Shown here one piece after another: positions 9,541 to 18,594 of a stretch of 64,000 nt of DNA (position 1 is the first letter of the stretch; the number at the start of each line of letters is the position of its first letter). The notes under the pieces are model-generated. The model was not told where the DNA came from. It ran no database searches and was given only the letters and a program-made list of their open reading frames with translations. Both the position numbers and the translations under genes were made by a program. The DNA comes from Gemmatimonadales bacterium (GTDB lineage: Bacteria; Gemmatimonadota; Gemmatimonadetes; Gemmatimonadales; GWC2-71-9): positions 1 to 64,000 of the forward strand of contig DATAOI010000058.1 of the NCBI GenBank assembly GCA_036265815.1, written 5' to 3'.

Positions 9541-10101
9541 ATGCCGCGGATCACCCCCATCGACTACGACACCGCATCACCAGCCATCCGCGCGGCGCAC
9601 GACGAGCATATCCAGCAGCACGCCCGCATCACCAACATGAAGCGCACGCTGCTCAACTCGCTGCCGGCGTTCCGCGCGTTGATGGAGTGGTACCCGCTGC
9701 GCGACGCGGTGCAGCCGTTCCTGGGCGAGCGGCTCACCACCCTCTTCGCCCACGCCATCTCGGCGGAGACCGACTGCCTGATCTGCTCCACCTTCTTCCG
9801 CCGCATCCTGATCGAGACCGGCGACAACCCCGACCGTCCCCGGCTGGACGAGCGGGAGTCCGCCGTGATCGAGTTCGCCCGCCGCCTCGCGGTGTCGCCG
9901 TACCGGGTGCCGGACGAGCTGTATCAGCGGGTGGCGAGCTACTTCACGCCGGAACAGATGGTGGCGCTCGCCGCGTTCGCCGCTCTCATGGTGGCCACCA
10001 ACGTGTTCAACAACGCGCTGGACGTGGAGCTGGACGAGTATCTGCAGCCCTACCGGGCGCGCGAGCGGCGGGGCGCCGAGGTGGCGGGAGAGCGCACGTG
10101 A
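9541..10101 (+). CDS. carboxymuconolactone decarboxylase/AhpD-like protein
   Basis: 186 residues, all-helical. The segment 'ISAETDCLICSTFF' matches the AhpD-like active-site pattern ExxCxxC, but the His that follows four residues after the second Cys in AhpD is Phe here. Peroxidase-type chemistry is therefore doubtful, and the protein may be a CMD-fold enzyme of another kind. The start at 9541 is supported by CGGAG 8 nt upstream; the frame is open to 9448, but that part lies in repeat sequence. Its stop overlaps the SDR start by four bases (GTGA), so the two are translationally coupled. Confidence 0.8.
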   Translation: MPRITPIDYDTASPAIRAAHDEHIQQHARITNMKRTLLNSLPAFRALMEWYPLRDAVQPFLGERLTTLFAHAISAETDCLICSTFFRRILIETGDNPDRPRLDERESAVIEFARRLAVSPYRVPDELYQRVASYFTPEQMVALAAFAALMVATNVFNNALDVELDEYLQPYRARERRGAEVAGERT

Positions 10102-10904
10102 GCGGAGAGTTCGCCGGGCGGGTGGCGTTCATCACCGGTGCGGCGCACGGGCAGGGACGGGCCACCGCGCTCGCCTTCGCGGGAGCAGGCGCCAGGATCG
10201 CGGCGTTCGACGTCGCCCGGCCACTGCCGTACCCGGGATACGGGATGGGCTCGGGTCAGGACCTCGAGTCCCTTGCCGCCACCTGCCGGGAGCTCGGCAG
10301 CGAGTGCCTCACCTTTGCTGGCGACGTCCGGGATGATGCGGCCGTCACCTCGGCGGTGGCCCGGACGGTGGATCAGTTCGGCCGGATCGACGTCCTGTTC
10401 AACAACGCCGGGATCTGCGCTTACGGCCTGGCCCACGAGCTGACCGAGGACGCGTGGGACACCATGCTCGACATCAATCTCAAGGGTGCCTGGCTGGTGG
10501 CGCGGCGGGTGATCCCGGTGATGATGCAGCAGCGCTCGGGCAGCATTGTCAACAACTCGTCCGTGGCCGGGCTCCGCGGGATGGGCCGGCTCAGTCACTA
10601 CGCCGCCTCCAAATGGGGACTGACCGGCCTCACCAAATCCTGGGCGATCGAGCTCGCTCCCTACAACATCCGGGTGAACTCGATCCATCCCACCGGGGTC
10701 AACACCCCGATGAACGACGGACTCGCCGCGCTGGAGGGCCTCACCCCCCGGGAAATCGCCGAGCGGTCGGCTGGGAACCTCCTGCCGGTGCCGTGGATCG
10801 AACCGGAGGACGTGGCGCACGCGGTGCTCTATCTCGCCTCTGATCGCGCGCGCTACGTGACCGGCGCGCCGCTGGTGCTGGATGCGGGGCTGCTGAGTCG
10901 CTGA
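10098..10904 (+). CDS. SDR oxidoreductase, mycofactocin-coupled type
   Basis: 268 residues with GTG start. The Rossmann motif reads 'ITGAAHGQGR', the cofactor loop 'NNAGI' and the catalytic Ser/Tyr/Lys set 'NNSSVAG...HYAASK'. Two features resemble mycofactocin-coupled SDRs as I know them: an insert after the second beta strand ('YPGYGMGSGQDLE'), and a C-terminal half with 'HPTGVNTPM', 'LPVPWIEPEDV' and 'ASDRARYVTGAPL'. In that group the nicotinamide cofactor is held without free exchange and electrons pass to the peptide cofactor mycofactocin. No mycofactocin biosynthesis gene (mftA-F) is in the window. It is coupled to the gene before it and lies 6 nt before the MFS gene. Confidence 0.85.
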   Translation: MSGEFAGRVAFITGAAHGQGRATALAFAGAGARIAAFDVARPLPYPGYGMGSGQDLESLAATCRELGSECLTFAGDVRDDAAVTSAVARTVDQFGRIDVLFNNAGICAYGLAHELTEDAWDTMLDINLKGAWLVARRVIPVMMQQRSGSIVNNSSVAGLRGMGRLSHYAASKWGLTGLTKSWAIELAPYNIRVNSIHPTGVNTPMNDGLAALEGLTPREIAERSAGNLLPVPWIEPEDVAHAVLYLASDRARYVTGAPLVLDAGLLSR

Positions 10905-10910
10905 CCGGTC

Positions 10911-12329
10911 ATGCGCCTCGCCTCTCCCGCCGGGCGCTGGACCGTGGCCGCCGCGATCCTGAGCTCCGGGACCGTGTTCGTCGAGAGCACGGTGGTGACG
11001 GTGGCGCTCCCCTCGGTCGGGCGCGATCTGGGGCTCGGGCTCGAGGGTCTCCAGTGGGTGATGAACAGCTATCTCCTCACGCTGAGCGCGTTGATGCTGC
11101 TGGGCGGCTCGCTGGGAGATCTGTTCGGCCACCGGCGGGTGCTGATGGTGGGACTCACCGGGTTCTCCGCCGCGAGCATCGGCGCGGCGCTCGCGCCCGC
11201 CGCCGCCGTGCTGCTGGCCGTGCGCCTGTTCCAGGGAGCGGCCGGTGCCATTCTGGTGCCGAATACGCTCGCGCTGATCAACGCCACCATCGACGAGAAC
11301 GACCGCCCCGCGGCAATCGGCCGCTGGTCCGCCGGGTCGGCCGTGTCCACCGCGCTGGGTCCCCTGCTGGGTGGATGGCTGGTGGATGCGCTCTCCTGGC
11401 GCTGGGTGTTCGCCGTGCCGGTGCCGTTCGGGCTGCTGGCACTGTGGATCGCGGCGCGCCGGCTGCCGGCCGGGCCGGCCCGCGCCTCGGGTCCCACCGC
11501 GCGCCGCGTCGACTTCGCCGGGGCCACGCTGGCGACCCTGGGTCTTGCCGCCGTCACCTGGGCGCTCATCAGCGAGCCCCAGCGGGGCTGGGGCGACTCC
11601 CTGATCCTGGTCGCGACGATCGGCGGGCTGGCGCTGCTGGGCGGCTTCGTGCTGCAGGAGTGGCGCGCGTCCGACCCGATGCTGCCGCTCACCCTGTTCC
11701 GCTCGCGCCAGTTCACCGGCGCGAACATGGTCACCCTGCTGGTCTACTCTGCGCTGGGCGGCCTCTTCTTCCTGCTCATGCTCCAGCTGCAGAACGTGCT
11801 GGGCTACCGCGCCCTCCGAGCGGGTGCCTCGCTCCTGCCGGTCAACGCACTCATGCTTGTCATCTCGCCGACCGCGGGCCGGGTGGGCCAGCGGGTGGGA
11901 CCGCGCTGGCCGATCGGCGCGGGTGCGACGGTGGCCGGCATCGGCATGCTGCTGTTCTCCCGGGTACAGAGCGGGGCCAGTTATGTGGAAACCGTGCTGC
12001 CGGCGCTGATCGTGTTCGGACTGGGGCTGTCGGTACTGGTGGCGCCGCTCACGGCGGCCGTGCTGGCGGCCGCGGAGGAGGGAAAGGGTGGGATCGCATC
12101 AGGGGTGAACAACGCGGTGGCTCGCCTGGCCGGTCTCCTGGCCACGGCGGCGCTTCCGCTCGCCGCCGGCATGGGAGGTCTCCGGAATCTGGCGGGCGCC
12201 GCCTACGGCGCGGGCTTCAGCCGCGCCATGGTGATCTCGGCCGGCCTCTGCTTCGCCGGCGCGCTGGTGGGGTTTGGGACCATCCGTGGTGGAAGGGCAG
12301 GAGGACGGTCAGGGCGGGAAGGACGGTAA
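10911..12329 (+). CDS. MFS exporter, DHA2 (EmrB/QacA) type
   Basis: 472 residues with about 14 membrane segments, as in the 14-TM DHA2 drug:proton antiporters. TM1 contains 'FVESTVVTVALPSV' (antiporter motif D1-like), loop 2-3 contains 'GGSLGDLFGHRRVLMVG' (motif A), and TM5 contains 'LGPLLGGWLVDALSWRWVF' (motif C). It starts 6 nt after the SDR stop and is thus third in a CMD-SDR-MFS operon, which suggests export of a substrate or product of the two enzymes. Its last residues (Gly/Arg-rich) and its TAA stop are encoded by the GGTAAG repeat island. Confidence 0.9.
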   Translation: MRLASPAGRWTVAAAILSSGTVFVESTVVTVALPSVGRDLGLGLEGLQWVMNSYLLTLSALMLLGGSLGDLFGHRRVLMVGLTGFSAASIGAALAPAAAVLLAVRLFQGAAGAILVPNTLALINATIDENDRPAAIGRWSAGSAVSTALGPLLGGWLVDALSWRWVFAVPVPFGLLALWIAARRLPAGPARASGPTARRVDFAGATLATLGLAAVTWALISEPQRGWGDSLILVATIGGLALLGGFVLQEWRASDPMLPLTLFRSRQFTGANMVTLLVYSALGGLFFLLMLQLQNVLGYRALRAGASLLPVNALMLVISPTAGRVGQRVGPRWPIGAGATVAGIGMLLFSRVQSGASYVETVLPALIVFGLGLSVLVAPLTAAVLAAAEEGKGGIASGVNNAVARLAGLLATAALPLAAGMGGLRNLAGAAYGAGFSRAMVISAGLCFAGALVGFGTIRGGRAGGRSGREGR

Positions 12330-12399
12330 GGGCGGTAATGCTTAGGGTGAGATCCGGCGGTGGCGGGGCGGGGACCTTACCGTCCTTCCCGCCCTGACC
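12307..12399. repeat. 25-bp perfect inverted repeat of the GGTAAG family
   Basis: Arms at 12307-12331 and 12375-12399 are perfect reverse complements over 25 bases and are separated by 43 nt. Each arm is built from the same GGnCGGTAAG-type units seen at 9335-9490. The left arm lies in the last codons and the stop of the MFS gene. The right arm ends 24 nt before the stop of the convergent cytochrome gene. In RNA it would form a long stable hairpin that can act as a bidirectional terminator. Confidence 0.9.
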
Positions 12400-12422
12400 T
12401 CCTTCCCGTCATACCCGCCCTC

Positions 12423-13805
12423 CTACTGCCGTGTCACCAGGAACGCCGTCAGTGCCTCCACCTCCCGCGGACTCAACGTTCGCGCGAACGCCGGCATTCC
12501 CGGTCCGCCATTGGTGATCTTCCCCGCGATACCCACCGCGTTCATCCGGGTTCCCACCTCGGTGAGGTCCGGGCCGCGCTGACCGCCCTGCTCGCCGATG
12601 GCGTGGCAGAACTCGCATCCCTTGTCGTGGAAGAGTCGCGCGCCCTCGACGACCGTGGGATTGTCGTTGTGCACCGCGCTCGCCGACAGCGGCGCGGCCG
12701 AGAAGTCGGGTGACCACTTGGCCCGCTCCCCGGCGGCCCAGAAGATCCCGATCGTCACCACGATGAAGAGCACCACCAGGGCGGCCCACGGCCGACGGCG
12801 CACGCTTCGCTCCCCGGTGTTGAAGATCGGGATCAGCAGGAGGACGATGCCGAAGACCAGCGGTGCGAACACGATCACCGCATCCTCCCAGCTCGTCGGC
12901 GTGAGCGCGAGCAGGGCGAAGTACCAGAGGAAGTACCAGTCGGGACGCGGATAGGCCTCGAGAATGCTCGGGTCAGGCGGCTTCCCCAGCTCGGGTGGCC
13001 CGATGACGAGCGCGAGCAGGGCCACGATCGCCACCATCGCCGCCCCGAACACCACGTCGCGCCACGCGGCGTCGGGCCAGAACGGCACGCCCTCACGCCG
13101 GAGCATCTCCTGGTACGCCGCCCGGTAGGTGGCCTTGTCCACGGGCTGTCCTGGCACCGGCCGCTCGGAGATCCCGTGCCGCAGCACCAGCATCAGGTGC
13201 AGGCCCACCAGTGCGAAGACCAGCGCGGGGATGAAGAAGACGTGGAAGGCGAAGAAGCGGCTCAGCGTGGCACCGCCCACCGTATCGCCCGCGAGGAGGA
13301 ACCGCGCGACCTGGGGCCCGACCACCGGCATCCGCCCCGCCTGGGCCGCGCCGATGATGACCGACCAGACCGCGGTCTGGTCCCAGCGCAGGAGCTGCCC
13401 GGTGAAGGCGAGCGCCATGGTGAGCAACAGGAGCAGCGCGCCGCTCAGCCAGTTGAGCTCCCGGGGGAACTTGTACGCGCCCATGATGTAGGTGCGCGCC
13501 ACGTGGGCCCCGATCATTACCACCATCGCCGAGGCACCGAAGTAGTGAAGCCCTCTGAGGAAGCGCCCCATCAGCGCCTGCTCGCTGATGAATCTGAGGC
13601 TGTCGTACGCCTGGCCGCTGGAGGGGACGTACGCGGTGGCGAGAGCGATCCCGGTGACGACCTGCAGCACGAAGGCGAGGAAGGTGGCGCTGCCGAAGGT
13701 GTACCACCAGCCGGTGCGGGGCGGCACCGGATGGGTGAGCGCGTGCTTGAGCCAGCTTACCAGTCCGCTGCGGTCGTCCAGCCAGGCGAGAGCGCGCCGG
13801 ATCAC
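12423..13805 (-). CDS. cytochrome b fused to C-terminal cytochrome c
   Basis: 460 residues. The first 360 are a full-length cytochrome b with about eight membrane helices. Haem b ligands appear as His pairs 13-14 residues apart ('LHYFGAS...GAHVART' and 'AFHVFF...VGLHLM'). The quinol-site motif is PDWY rather than PEWY. A periplasmic domain follows with CEFCH (Cys397-His401), the CxxCH haem c site, and a downstream Met ligand in 'GMPAF'. This single protein thus replaces separate cytochrome b and c1/c subunits of a bc-type quinol:acceptor oxidoreductase. The start is the GTG at 13805, 7 nt after the Rieske stop. Confidence 0.93.
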   Translation of the reverse strand: MIRRALAWLDDRSGLVSWLKHALTHPVPPRTGWWYTFGSATFLAFVLQVVTGIALATAYVPSSGQAYDSLRFISEQALMGRFLRGLHYFGASAMVVMIGAHVARTYIMGAYKFPRELNWLSGALLLLLTMALAFTGQLLRWDQTAVWSVIIGAAQAGRMPVVGPQVARFLLAGDTVGGATLSRFFAFHVFFIPALVFALVGLHLMLVLRHGISERPVPGQPVDKATYRAAYQEMLRREGVPFWPDAAWRDVVFGAAMVAIVALLALVIGPPELGKPPDPSILEAYPRPDWYFLWYFALLALTPTSWEDAVIVFAPLVFGIVLLLIPIFNTGERSVRRRPWAALVVLFIVVTIGIFWAAGERAKWSPDFSAAPLSASAVHNDNPTVVEGARLFHDKGCEFCHAIGEQGGQRGPDLTEVGTRMNAVGIAGKITNGGPGMPAFARTLSPREVEALTAFLVTRQ

Positions 13806-13812
13806 TTCGGCC

Positions 13813-14301
13813 TCACGCGATGGGAAGCGGGCTGGTGAGGATCTCGACCCGGCCCTGCCGCACCCGCACCGGGTAGCGGGGGAGCGGTTTGGGCGGCGGG
13901 CCCGCCGCTACCGAGCCGTCGCCGTTGTAGACGCCGCCGTGACAGGGACAAAGAAAGAGGCCGGCATCTGCGAGCCAGCGTACCGGACAGCCCAGGTGGG
14001 TGCAGTTCACCGCGAACGCGGTGAAGGTCTCGGTATCTTCGCGCCGGAGCCATGCGGCGGTGCGTGCGGTGACGCCGGACCAGGGCAGGGGAGACGCGTC
14101 GTCGAAGGTGACGCTCACCGTCTGGCCCACCTTGAACAGCTCGGCCTGGCCCACGGCCCGCCACTGGCGGGGAACCTTGCGGGTAAGAGGTGAGAGGAGG
14201 AAGCCCACCACCGGCACGCCGACGACGGCGGCCACCGCGGCGGAGAGCGCAATCGAGACCCGGGAGAGAAACCGCCGGCGCGATGGGGTCATGTCATCCA
14301 T
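13813..14301 (-). CDS. Rieske iron-sulfur protein of the bc complex
   Basis: 162 residues. The twin-arginine type N-terminus ('SRRRFLSR') and one membrane helix (about 15-35) give the usual Tat-exported, anchored form. The 2Fe-2S motifs CTHLGC and CPCHGG are intact, with the Pro loop 'GPPPKPLPRYPVRV' after them. It transfers electrons from quinol to the haem c of the next protein. I chose the ATG at 14301; ATGs at 14292 and 14313 are also in frame, and none has a strong ribosome site. It is directly upstream of, and surely co-transcribed with, the cytochrome b-c gene. Confidence 0.93.
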   Translation of the reverse strand: MDDMTPSRRRFLSRVSIALSAAVAAVVGVPVVGFLLSPLTRKVPRQWRAVGQAELFKVGQTVSVTFDDASPLPWSGVTARTAAWLRREDTETFTAFAVNCTHLGCPVRWLADAGLFLCPCHGGVYNGDGSVAAGPPPKPLPRYPVRVRQGRVEILTSPLPIA

Positions 14302-14351
14302 GCCGGCCAACATAGCGCGTCCCCGGAAGCCGCCACAAGAGCGGCGCCTCG

Positions 14352-15632
14352 CTACATTGCCGCCGCGGCCGCCCGGGTCCTGCGCCCGATGCTCCACTTG
14401 AGGGCCGGCGGAGCGACCAGCGTCGTGGCCACCACCATGAGAACCACGGCGGAGAAGGTCCCCTGGTCCATGATCCGCTCCCCATGGACCGTGAGGCCGA
14501 GGCCGAGGTTGGCGAAGATGAGGCCCACCTCGCCGCGCGGAATCATCCCGATGCCGATGGTGAGGCCGTCCAGCGTGCTGCGCCACGCTCCCACGGCGCA
14601 GACCTGCTTGCCGACGATCGCCACCAGGGTGAGCACACCGGCGAGCGCCAGTACCGACGGGCGCGCCAGGGCGGCGAGGTCGACCCGGATGCCCATCACC
14701 ACGAAGAAGATCGGCGCGAGGACCAGGGAGAGCGGCCGGATCAGGTCGGCGATGGGCGCGTCCCCTCGGGTGGCGAAGCGATGCGCGTGCGCCTCCTCCA
14801 GCACCAGTCCCGCGGCGTACGCGCCCACGATCGGCGCGAGGCCGATCACCGACGCCAGATAGGCCAGCCCGAAGCAGAGCACCAGCGCCGTGGTCACCAG
14901 CACCCCGCGGCCGCGGAGGCGAGCCGCGCCGGCGAAGTACCAGGGGGACAGCAGGACCCCGAGCCCGATGGCGCCCACCAGGAACCCGAATGCCTTGGCG
15001 AACACGAGCACGGTGCCGAGATAGGACGGCGTGCGTCCCAGGTCGGCCGCGGTGAGCACGCTCGCGATCACCGCCAGCACCACCAGGCCGAGCACGTCGT
15101 CGATCACCGCCGCACCCAGGATGATGCGGGCCTCCCGGGTATTGGCGGCGCCCAGATCCTTGAGCACCCGGGCGGTGATCCCGACGCTGGTGGCGGTGAG
15201 GGTAGCGCCGAGGAAGGCGTGGACGTACTTGCTGTGGTCGGGAAGGAGCAGCGCCCCGAGCCACCAGCCGAGCAGCCAGGGAGCGACCACGCCGACCACG
15301 GCGACGACCAGCGACCGGGCCCCCACCTTGAGCATGTCGCCCACGGTGGACTCGAGCCCCACCTCGAAAAGCAGGACCACGACGCCCAGCCGGGCCAGGA
15401 TGTCGACGGTGGTGTCGGTTCCCAGGGAGCGGAACCAGGGCACGCCCAGCAGGTGGACGTTGCCGATCAGTACGCCCGCCAGCAGCTCGCCCAGCACTGC
15501 GGGCTGCCCGGCGCGCTCGGCCAGGTCGCCGCCGAACTTCGCCGCCGCGAGCAGCAGGGCGAGCGCGAGCAGCACCGGAGCCAGCGGGTCGCCGTGGCTC
15601 TGGGCGAGACCCTGCAGGGCCGCTGGAGTCAT
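14352..15632 (-). CDS. CPA2-family cation:proton antiporter (Kef/NhaS type)
   Basis: 426 residues with about 12-13 membrane helices and no soluble TrkA-N domain at the C-terminus. Family marks are 'GQPAVLGELLAGVLIGN' near the N-terminus, 'TLTATSVGITARVLKDL', the ion-site region 'GAAVIDDVLGLVVLAV' (Asp-Asp) and 'MIPRGEVGLIFANLGL'. It exchanges K+ or Na+ for protons across the inner membrane. The ATG at 15632 lies only 4 nt after the stop of the hybrid kinase gene, so the two are one transcript, and the bc genes follow 50 nt downstream. Confidence 0.9.
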   Translation of the reverse strand: MTPAALQGLAQSHGDPLAPVLLALALLLAAAKFGGDLAERAGQPAVLGELLAGVLIGNVHLLGVPWFRSLGTDTTVDILARLGVVVLLFEVGLESTVGDMLKVGARSLVVAVVGVVAPWLLGWWLGALLLPDHSKYVHAFLGATLTATSVGITARVLKDLGAANTREARIILGAAVIDDVLGLVVLAVIASVLTAADLGRTPSYLGTVLVFAKAFGFLVGAIGLGVLLSPWYFAGAARLRGRGVLVTTALVLCFGLAYLASVIGLAPIVGAYAAGLVLEEAHAHRFATRGDAPIADLIRPLSLVLAPIFFVVMGIRVDLAALARPSVLALAGVLTLVAIVGKQVCAVGAWRSTLDGLTIGIGMIPRGEVGLIFANLGLGLTVHGERIMDQGTFSAVVLMVVATTLVAPPALKWSIGRRTRAAAAAM

Positions 15633-15636
15633 CGAA

Positions 15637-18546
15637 TCAGCGCCGCGCGACGGCCCCGCTCGCCAACAGCGAGCGCACCCGGGCCACCAGCTCCTCCGGC
15701 GCGAACGGCTTCTGGATGAACGGCGCTGTGGGGGGCAGCAGACTGCGGGCGAGCACATCGTCGCCGGTGTACCCCGACATGAACAGGACCGGCACGCCCG
15801 GCTGGGTGAGCGCCAGCGCCTCGCTCAGCTCCCGGCCGTTGAGTCCCGGCATGATGATATCGGTCAGCACCAGCTTGGGCGTCTCCGCCTGGGTGGCCAC
15901 GAGCTCGAGCGCCTGCCTCCCGTTCTCCGCCTCCAGCACCGTGAGCCCCGCGGCCTCCAGCGACCGGCGCACCATGCTGCGGACGGCGGCCTCGTCCTCC
16001 ACCACGAGCACCAGCGCCGGCTCGAGCTGGGGCAGCCACTCGCCGGCCGGCTCGGGTTTGGGCTTCGGCTCGGAGGGCACCTCGCTCCGCGCCACCGGGA
16101 GATAGACCTTGATGGTGGTCCCCAGTCCGAGCTCGCTGTAGGCCCAGATGAAGCCATCGTGCTGCTTCACGATGCCGTAGACCGTCGAGAGTCCCAGGCC
16201 GGTGCCCGCGCCGACCGGCTTGGTGGTGAAGAACGGCTCGAAGATCTTGGTCAGCGTCGCGCGATCCATGCCGCTGCCGGTGTCCGAGACGGTGAGCCGC
16301 ACGTAGGCCCCGGGTATGAGCCGGCCCACGCTGTGGGCGCGGGCGTAGCCCTCGTCCAGCAGCACCGCGTCGATGCCGAGTGAGAGGGTTCCGCCCGTCC
16401 CCATCGCGTCCCGCGCGTTGGCGGCGAGGTTGATCAGGACCTGATCCACCTGGGTGGGGTCGGCCAGCACCCGGTGCTGGGTGCGGCGCGGCAGGATCAC
16501 CAGATTCTTGTCGGCGCCGAGCAGGCGCTCCAGCACCGGCGCCAGCGCCTCGATGGCGGCGTGCACGTCCAGCAACAGGGTCTGGCTCACCTGGCGGCGG
16601 CTGAAGGTGAGGAGCTGCTGGGCCACCTTGGCCGCGCGGCTGGCGCCGCGAATCATCTCCTCGACGTCCCCCACCTGGGGGTGATGGGGCCCCAGCTCCT
16701 TGAGGACGAAGTCGCCGAAGCCCAGCACCGCCATCAGCTGATTGTTGACCTCGTGGGCCACCCCGCCCGCGAGGGTGCCCACCGCCTGAAGCTTCTGCGC
16801 CTGGCCCAGCTGCTCCTGCGCCTTGACCCGCTCGGTGATATCGGCATGGGCGCCGACCCACTCGCGCACCACGCCATGGGCGTCCAGCACCGGCACTGCC
16901 CGGATCTCCATGTGCCGGTACTCGCCATCGTGACGCCGGAGCCGGTGCTCGGCCAGCAGCGGCGTGCGGGTACGGACGGCGCGATTCCACTGGCGGGTGG
17001 CTTCGGCGCGGTCATCCGGGTGGATCGCCCGGAGCCAGCCGCCCCACTCGGCCTCGGCGACGCTCTGGCCAGTGAATGCCTCCCACTGACTCAGGTCGAG
17101 TGGCCGTTTGCCGTCGGCTGACGCGGTCCAGACGATCTGGGCTGTGGCGGCCACCAGGGCGCGGTAGCGGGCCTCGCCGCGGCGGAGCGCCTCCTCTACT
17201 CGCCGCTGCTCGGTGACGTCGTTGTCCACCTCGATCACCGCGTCGGGGGCGCCGTCCTGGTCGCGGTGCAGAATCCAATGGCTGGCGACCTGGACCAGGG
17301 CGCCGTCACGGGCGCGGCGAATCAGCTCGCCATGCCACTCGCCCGCCTGCAGCAGCGCGGCTTCCGCAGCCGCCTCGCTCACCGGCAGCTCGGTGCGGAG
17401 CAGATCGCGCGCGAGCGCCCGCGCGGCCTGATCCGCGGACCAGCCATAGAGCCGCTCGGCGCCCGCGCTCCAGAACCGGATCCGGCCCTCGATCCCGCGG
17501 GCGAAGACCGGCGCGTGACTCAGGACGTCGAGCAGCTCGCGGGTCCGCCGCTCGCTCTCGCGTGCCGTCTCGGACGCGGTCATCTCCGCCTGCAGCAGGC
17601 GATCCCGCAGCGCCAGCTCCGCCTGCGCGCGGTCGGCCGCGCGGCGCTCGGCGTCGGCCCGCCGCGTGACCGCCGCCATCCAGTACGCCACGCCGACGAA
17701 CATCGCATTCCACGCGGAGACGTAGAGGATCATCCCGATGTGCGCTTCGTACAGCCCGAGCCGGGAGGCCAGCACGCTGCCGGCGGCGAACAAGAGCGGC
17801 AGCAGCACCGCCAGGGGAAGGAAGCGCCGGAGGAGCACCGTCCCGGGATCCGGGCCCACCAGCAGATTGAGGACGGCCGATTCGTGCGTCGCGGCGGTCA
17901 CACCCGCCGCGAGCAGCAGCAGGATCAGCCCCGTGTGCAGCGCCGTTCCGACGCCGGTCGTCAGGGCATACAGCTCGGACACGCCCAGCAGATGGCCCAC
18001 GATCGGCATGACCGGAAGGGCGATGGCGCCGATCACGACCGCCGTGTGCCAGCGCCGGGGCTGACCGTGCCGCCGGGAGCCGGAGCTCAGGAGGGCAACG
18101 CCGAGCAGTAAAAAGGTGGCGGCGGCGGTTGGCGCGGGACGGCCGGGGAAGATCGGGGAGAGGGAGGCCACGGATTCGGGGAAGAGCAGCTGGTCCAACC
18201 CCAGGCTCAACCGCAGCACGTACTCCGCCACCACCGCTCCCGCCAGCACCGTCGCCAGCCAGGCGCCCAGGGTCTGCAGGCGGGCCAGGCCGGTGCGGAG
18301 TGAGAGCAGGCTCACACCGGTGAGGACGAACAGCACGGCCACCAGCGGCTGAGTCGGCGGCAGAAACGGGGACAGCGGGATCAGCGGCTCGACGCCGAAG
18401 ACGTATCCCTGCACCACCGCCACGCCGAAGGCGATCGCGACCAGCGCGGCCACGAACGGAAGGCGTCGGATTCGGGTGATCGCGGCGAGGCGATCGACCG
18501 CAGGCGGCGCGGACCGCGGGGCCACCGGCGGGGCTACGTGCACCAT
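15637..18546 (-). CDS. hybrid histidine kinase: membrane sensor, two PAS, HisKA, HATPase, receiver
   Basis: 969 residues. About eight membrane segments form an N-terminal sensor (about 25-295) that I cannot assign to a named family. Two PAS domains follow (about 340-450 and 465-585), the second with a PAC-type end. The H-box is VAHEVNNQL (about 605-615), then an ATPase domain with the N-box 'NLAANARDAM', 'DTGSGM' and 'GTGLGLSTVYGIV'. The C-terminal receiver (about 850-965) has 'VEDE', the phospho-acceptor in 'VLTDIIMPG' and the Lys in 'QKPF'. There is no DNA-binding output, so phosphate must go to another receiver. It is 48 nt downstream of a second hybrid kinase and directly coupled to the antiporter gene. 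Confidence 0.93.
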   Translation of the reverse strand: MVHVAPPVAPRSAPPAVDRLAAITRIRRLPFVAALVAIAFGVAVVQGYVFGVEPLIPLSPFLPPTQPLVAVLFVLTGVSLLSLRTGLARLQTLGAWLATVLAGAVVAEYVLRLSLGLDQLLFPESVASLSPIFPGRPAPTAAATFLLLGVALLSSGSRRHGQPRRWHTAVVIGAIALPVMPIVGHLLGVSELYALTTGVGTALHTGLILLLLAAGVTAATHESAVLNLLVGPDPGTVLLRRFLPLAVLLPLLFAAGSVLASRLGLYEAHIGMILYVSAWNAMFVGVAYWMAAVTRRADAERRAADRAQAELALRDRLLQAEMTASETARESERRTRELLDVLSHAPVFARGIEGRIRFWSAGAERLYGWSADQAARALARDLLRTELPVSEAAAEAALLQAGEWHGELIRRARDGALVQVASHWILHRDQDGAPDAVIEVDNDVTEQRRVEEALRRGEARYRALVAATAQIVWTASADGKRPLDLSQWEAFTGQSVAEAEWGGWLRAIHPDDRAEATRQWNRAVRTRTPLLAEHRLRRHDGEYRHMEIRAVPVLDAHGVVREWVGAHADITERVKAQEQLGQAQKLQAVGTLAGGVAHEVNNQLMAVLGFGDFVLKELGPHHPQVGDVEEMIRGASRAAKVAQQLLTFSRRQVSQTLLLDVHAAIEALAPVLERLLGADKNLVILPRRTQHRVLADPTQVDQVLINLAANARDAMGTGGTLSLGIDAVLLDEGYARAHSVGRLIPGAYVRLTVSDTGSGMDRATLTKIFEPFFTTKPVGAGTGLGLSTVYGIVKQHDGFIWAYSELGLGTTIKVYLPVARSEVPSEPKPKPEPAGEWLPQLEPALVLVVEDEAAVRSMVRRSLEAAGLTVLEAENGRQALELVATQAETPKLVLTDIIMPGLNGRELSEALALTQPGVPVLFMSGYTGDDVLARSLLPPTAPFIQKPFAPEELVARVRSLLASGAVARR

Positions 18547-18594
18547 GCACTGCTCTGTGGCTGCGGGAAGCTGTCGTCCGGAGATCGCCCTGGA

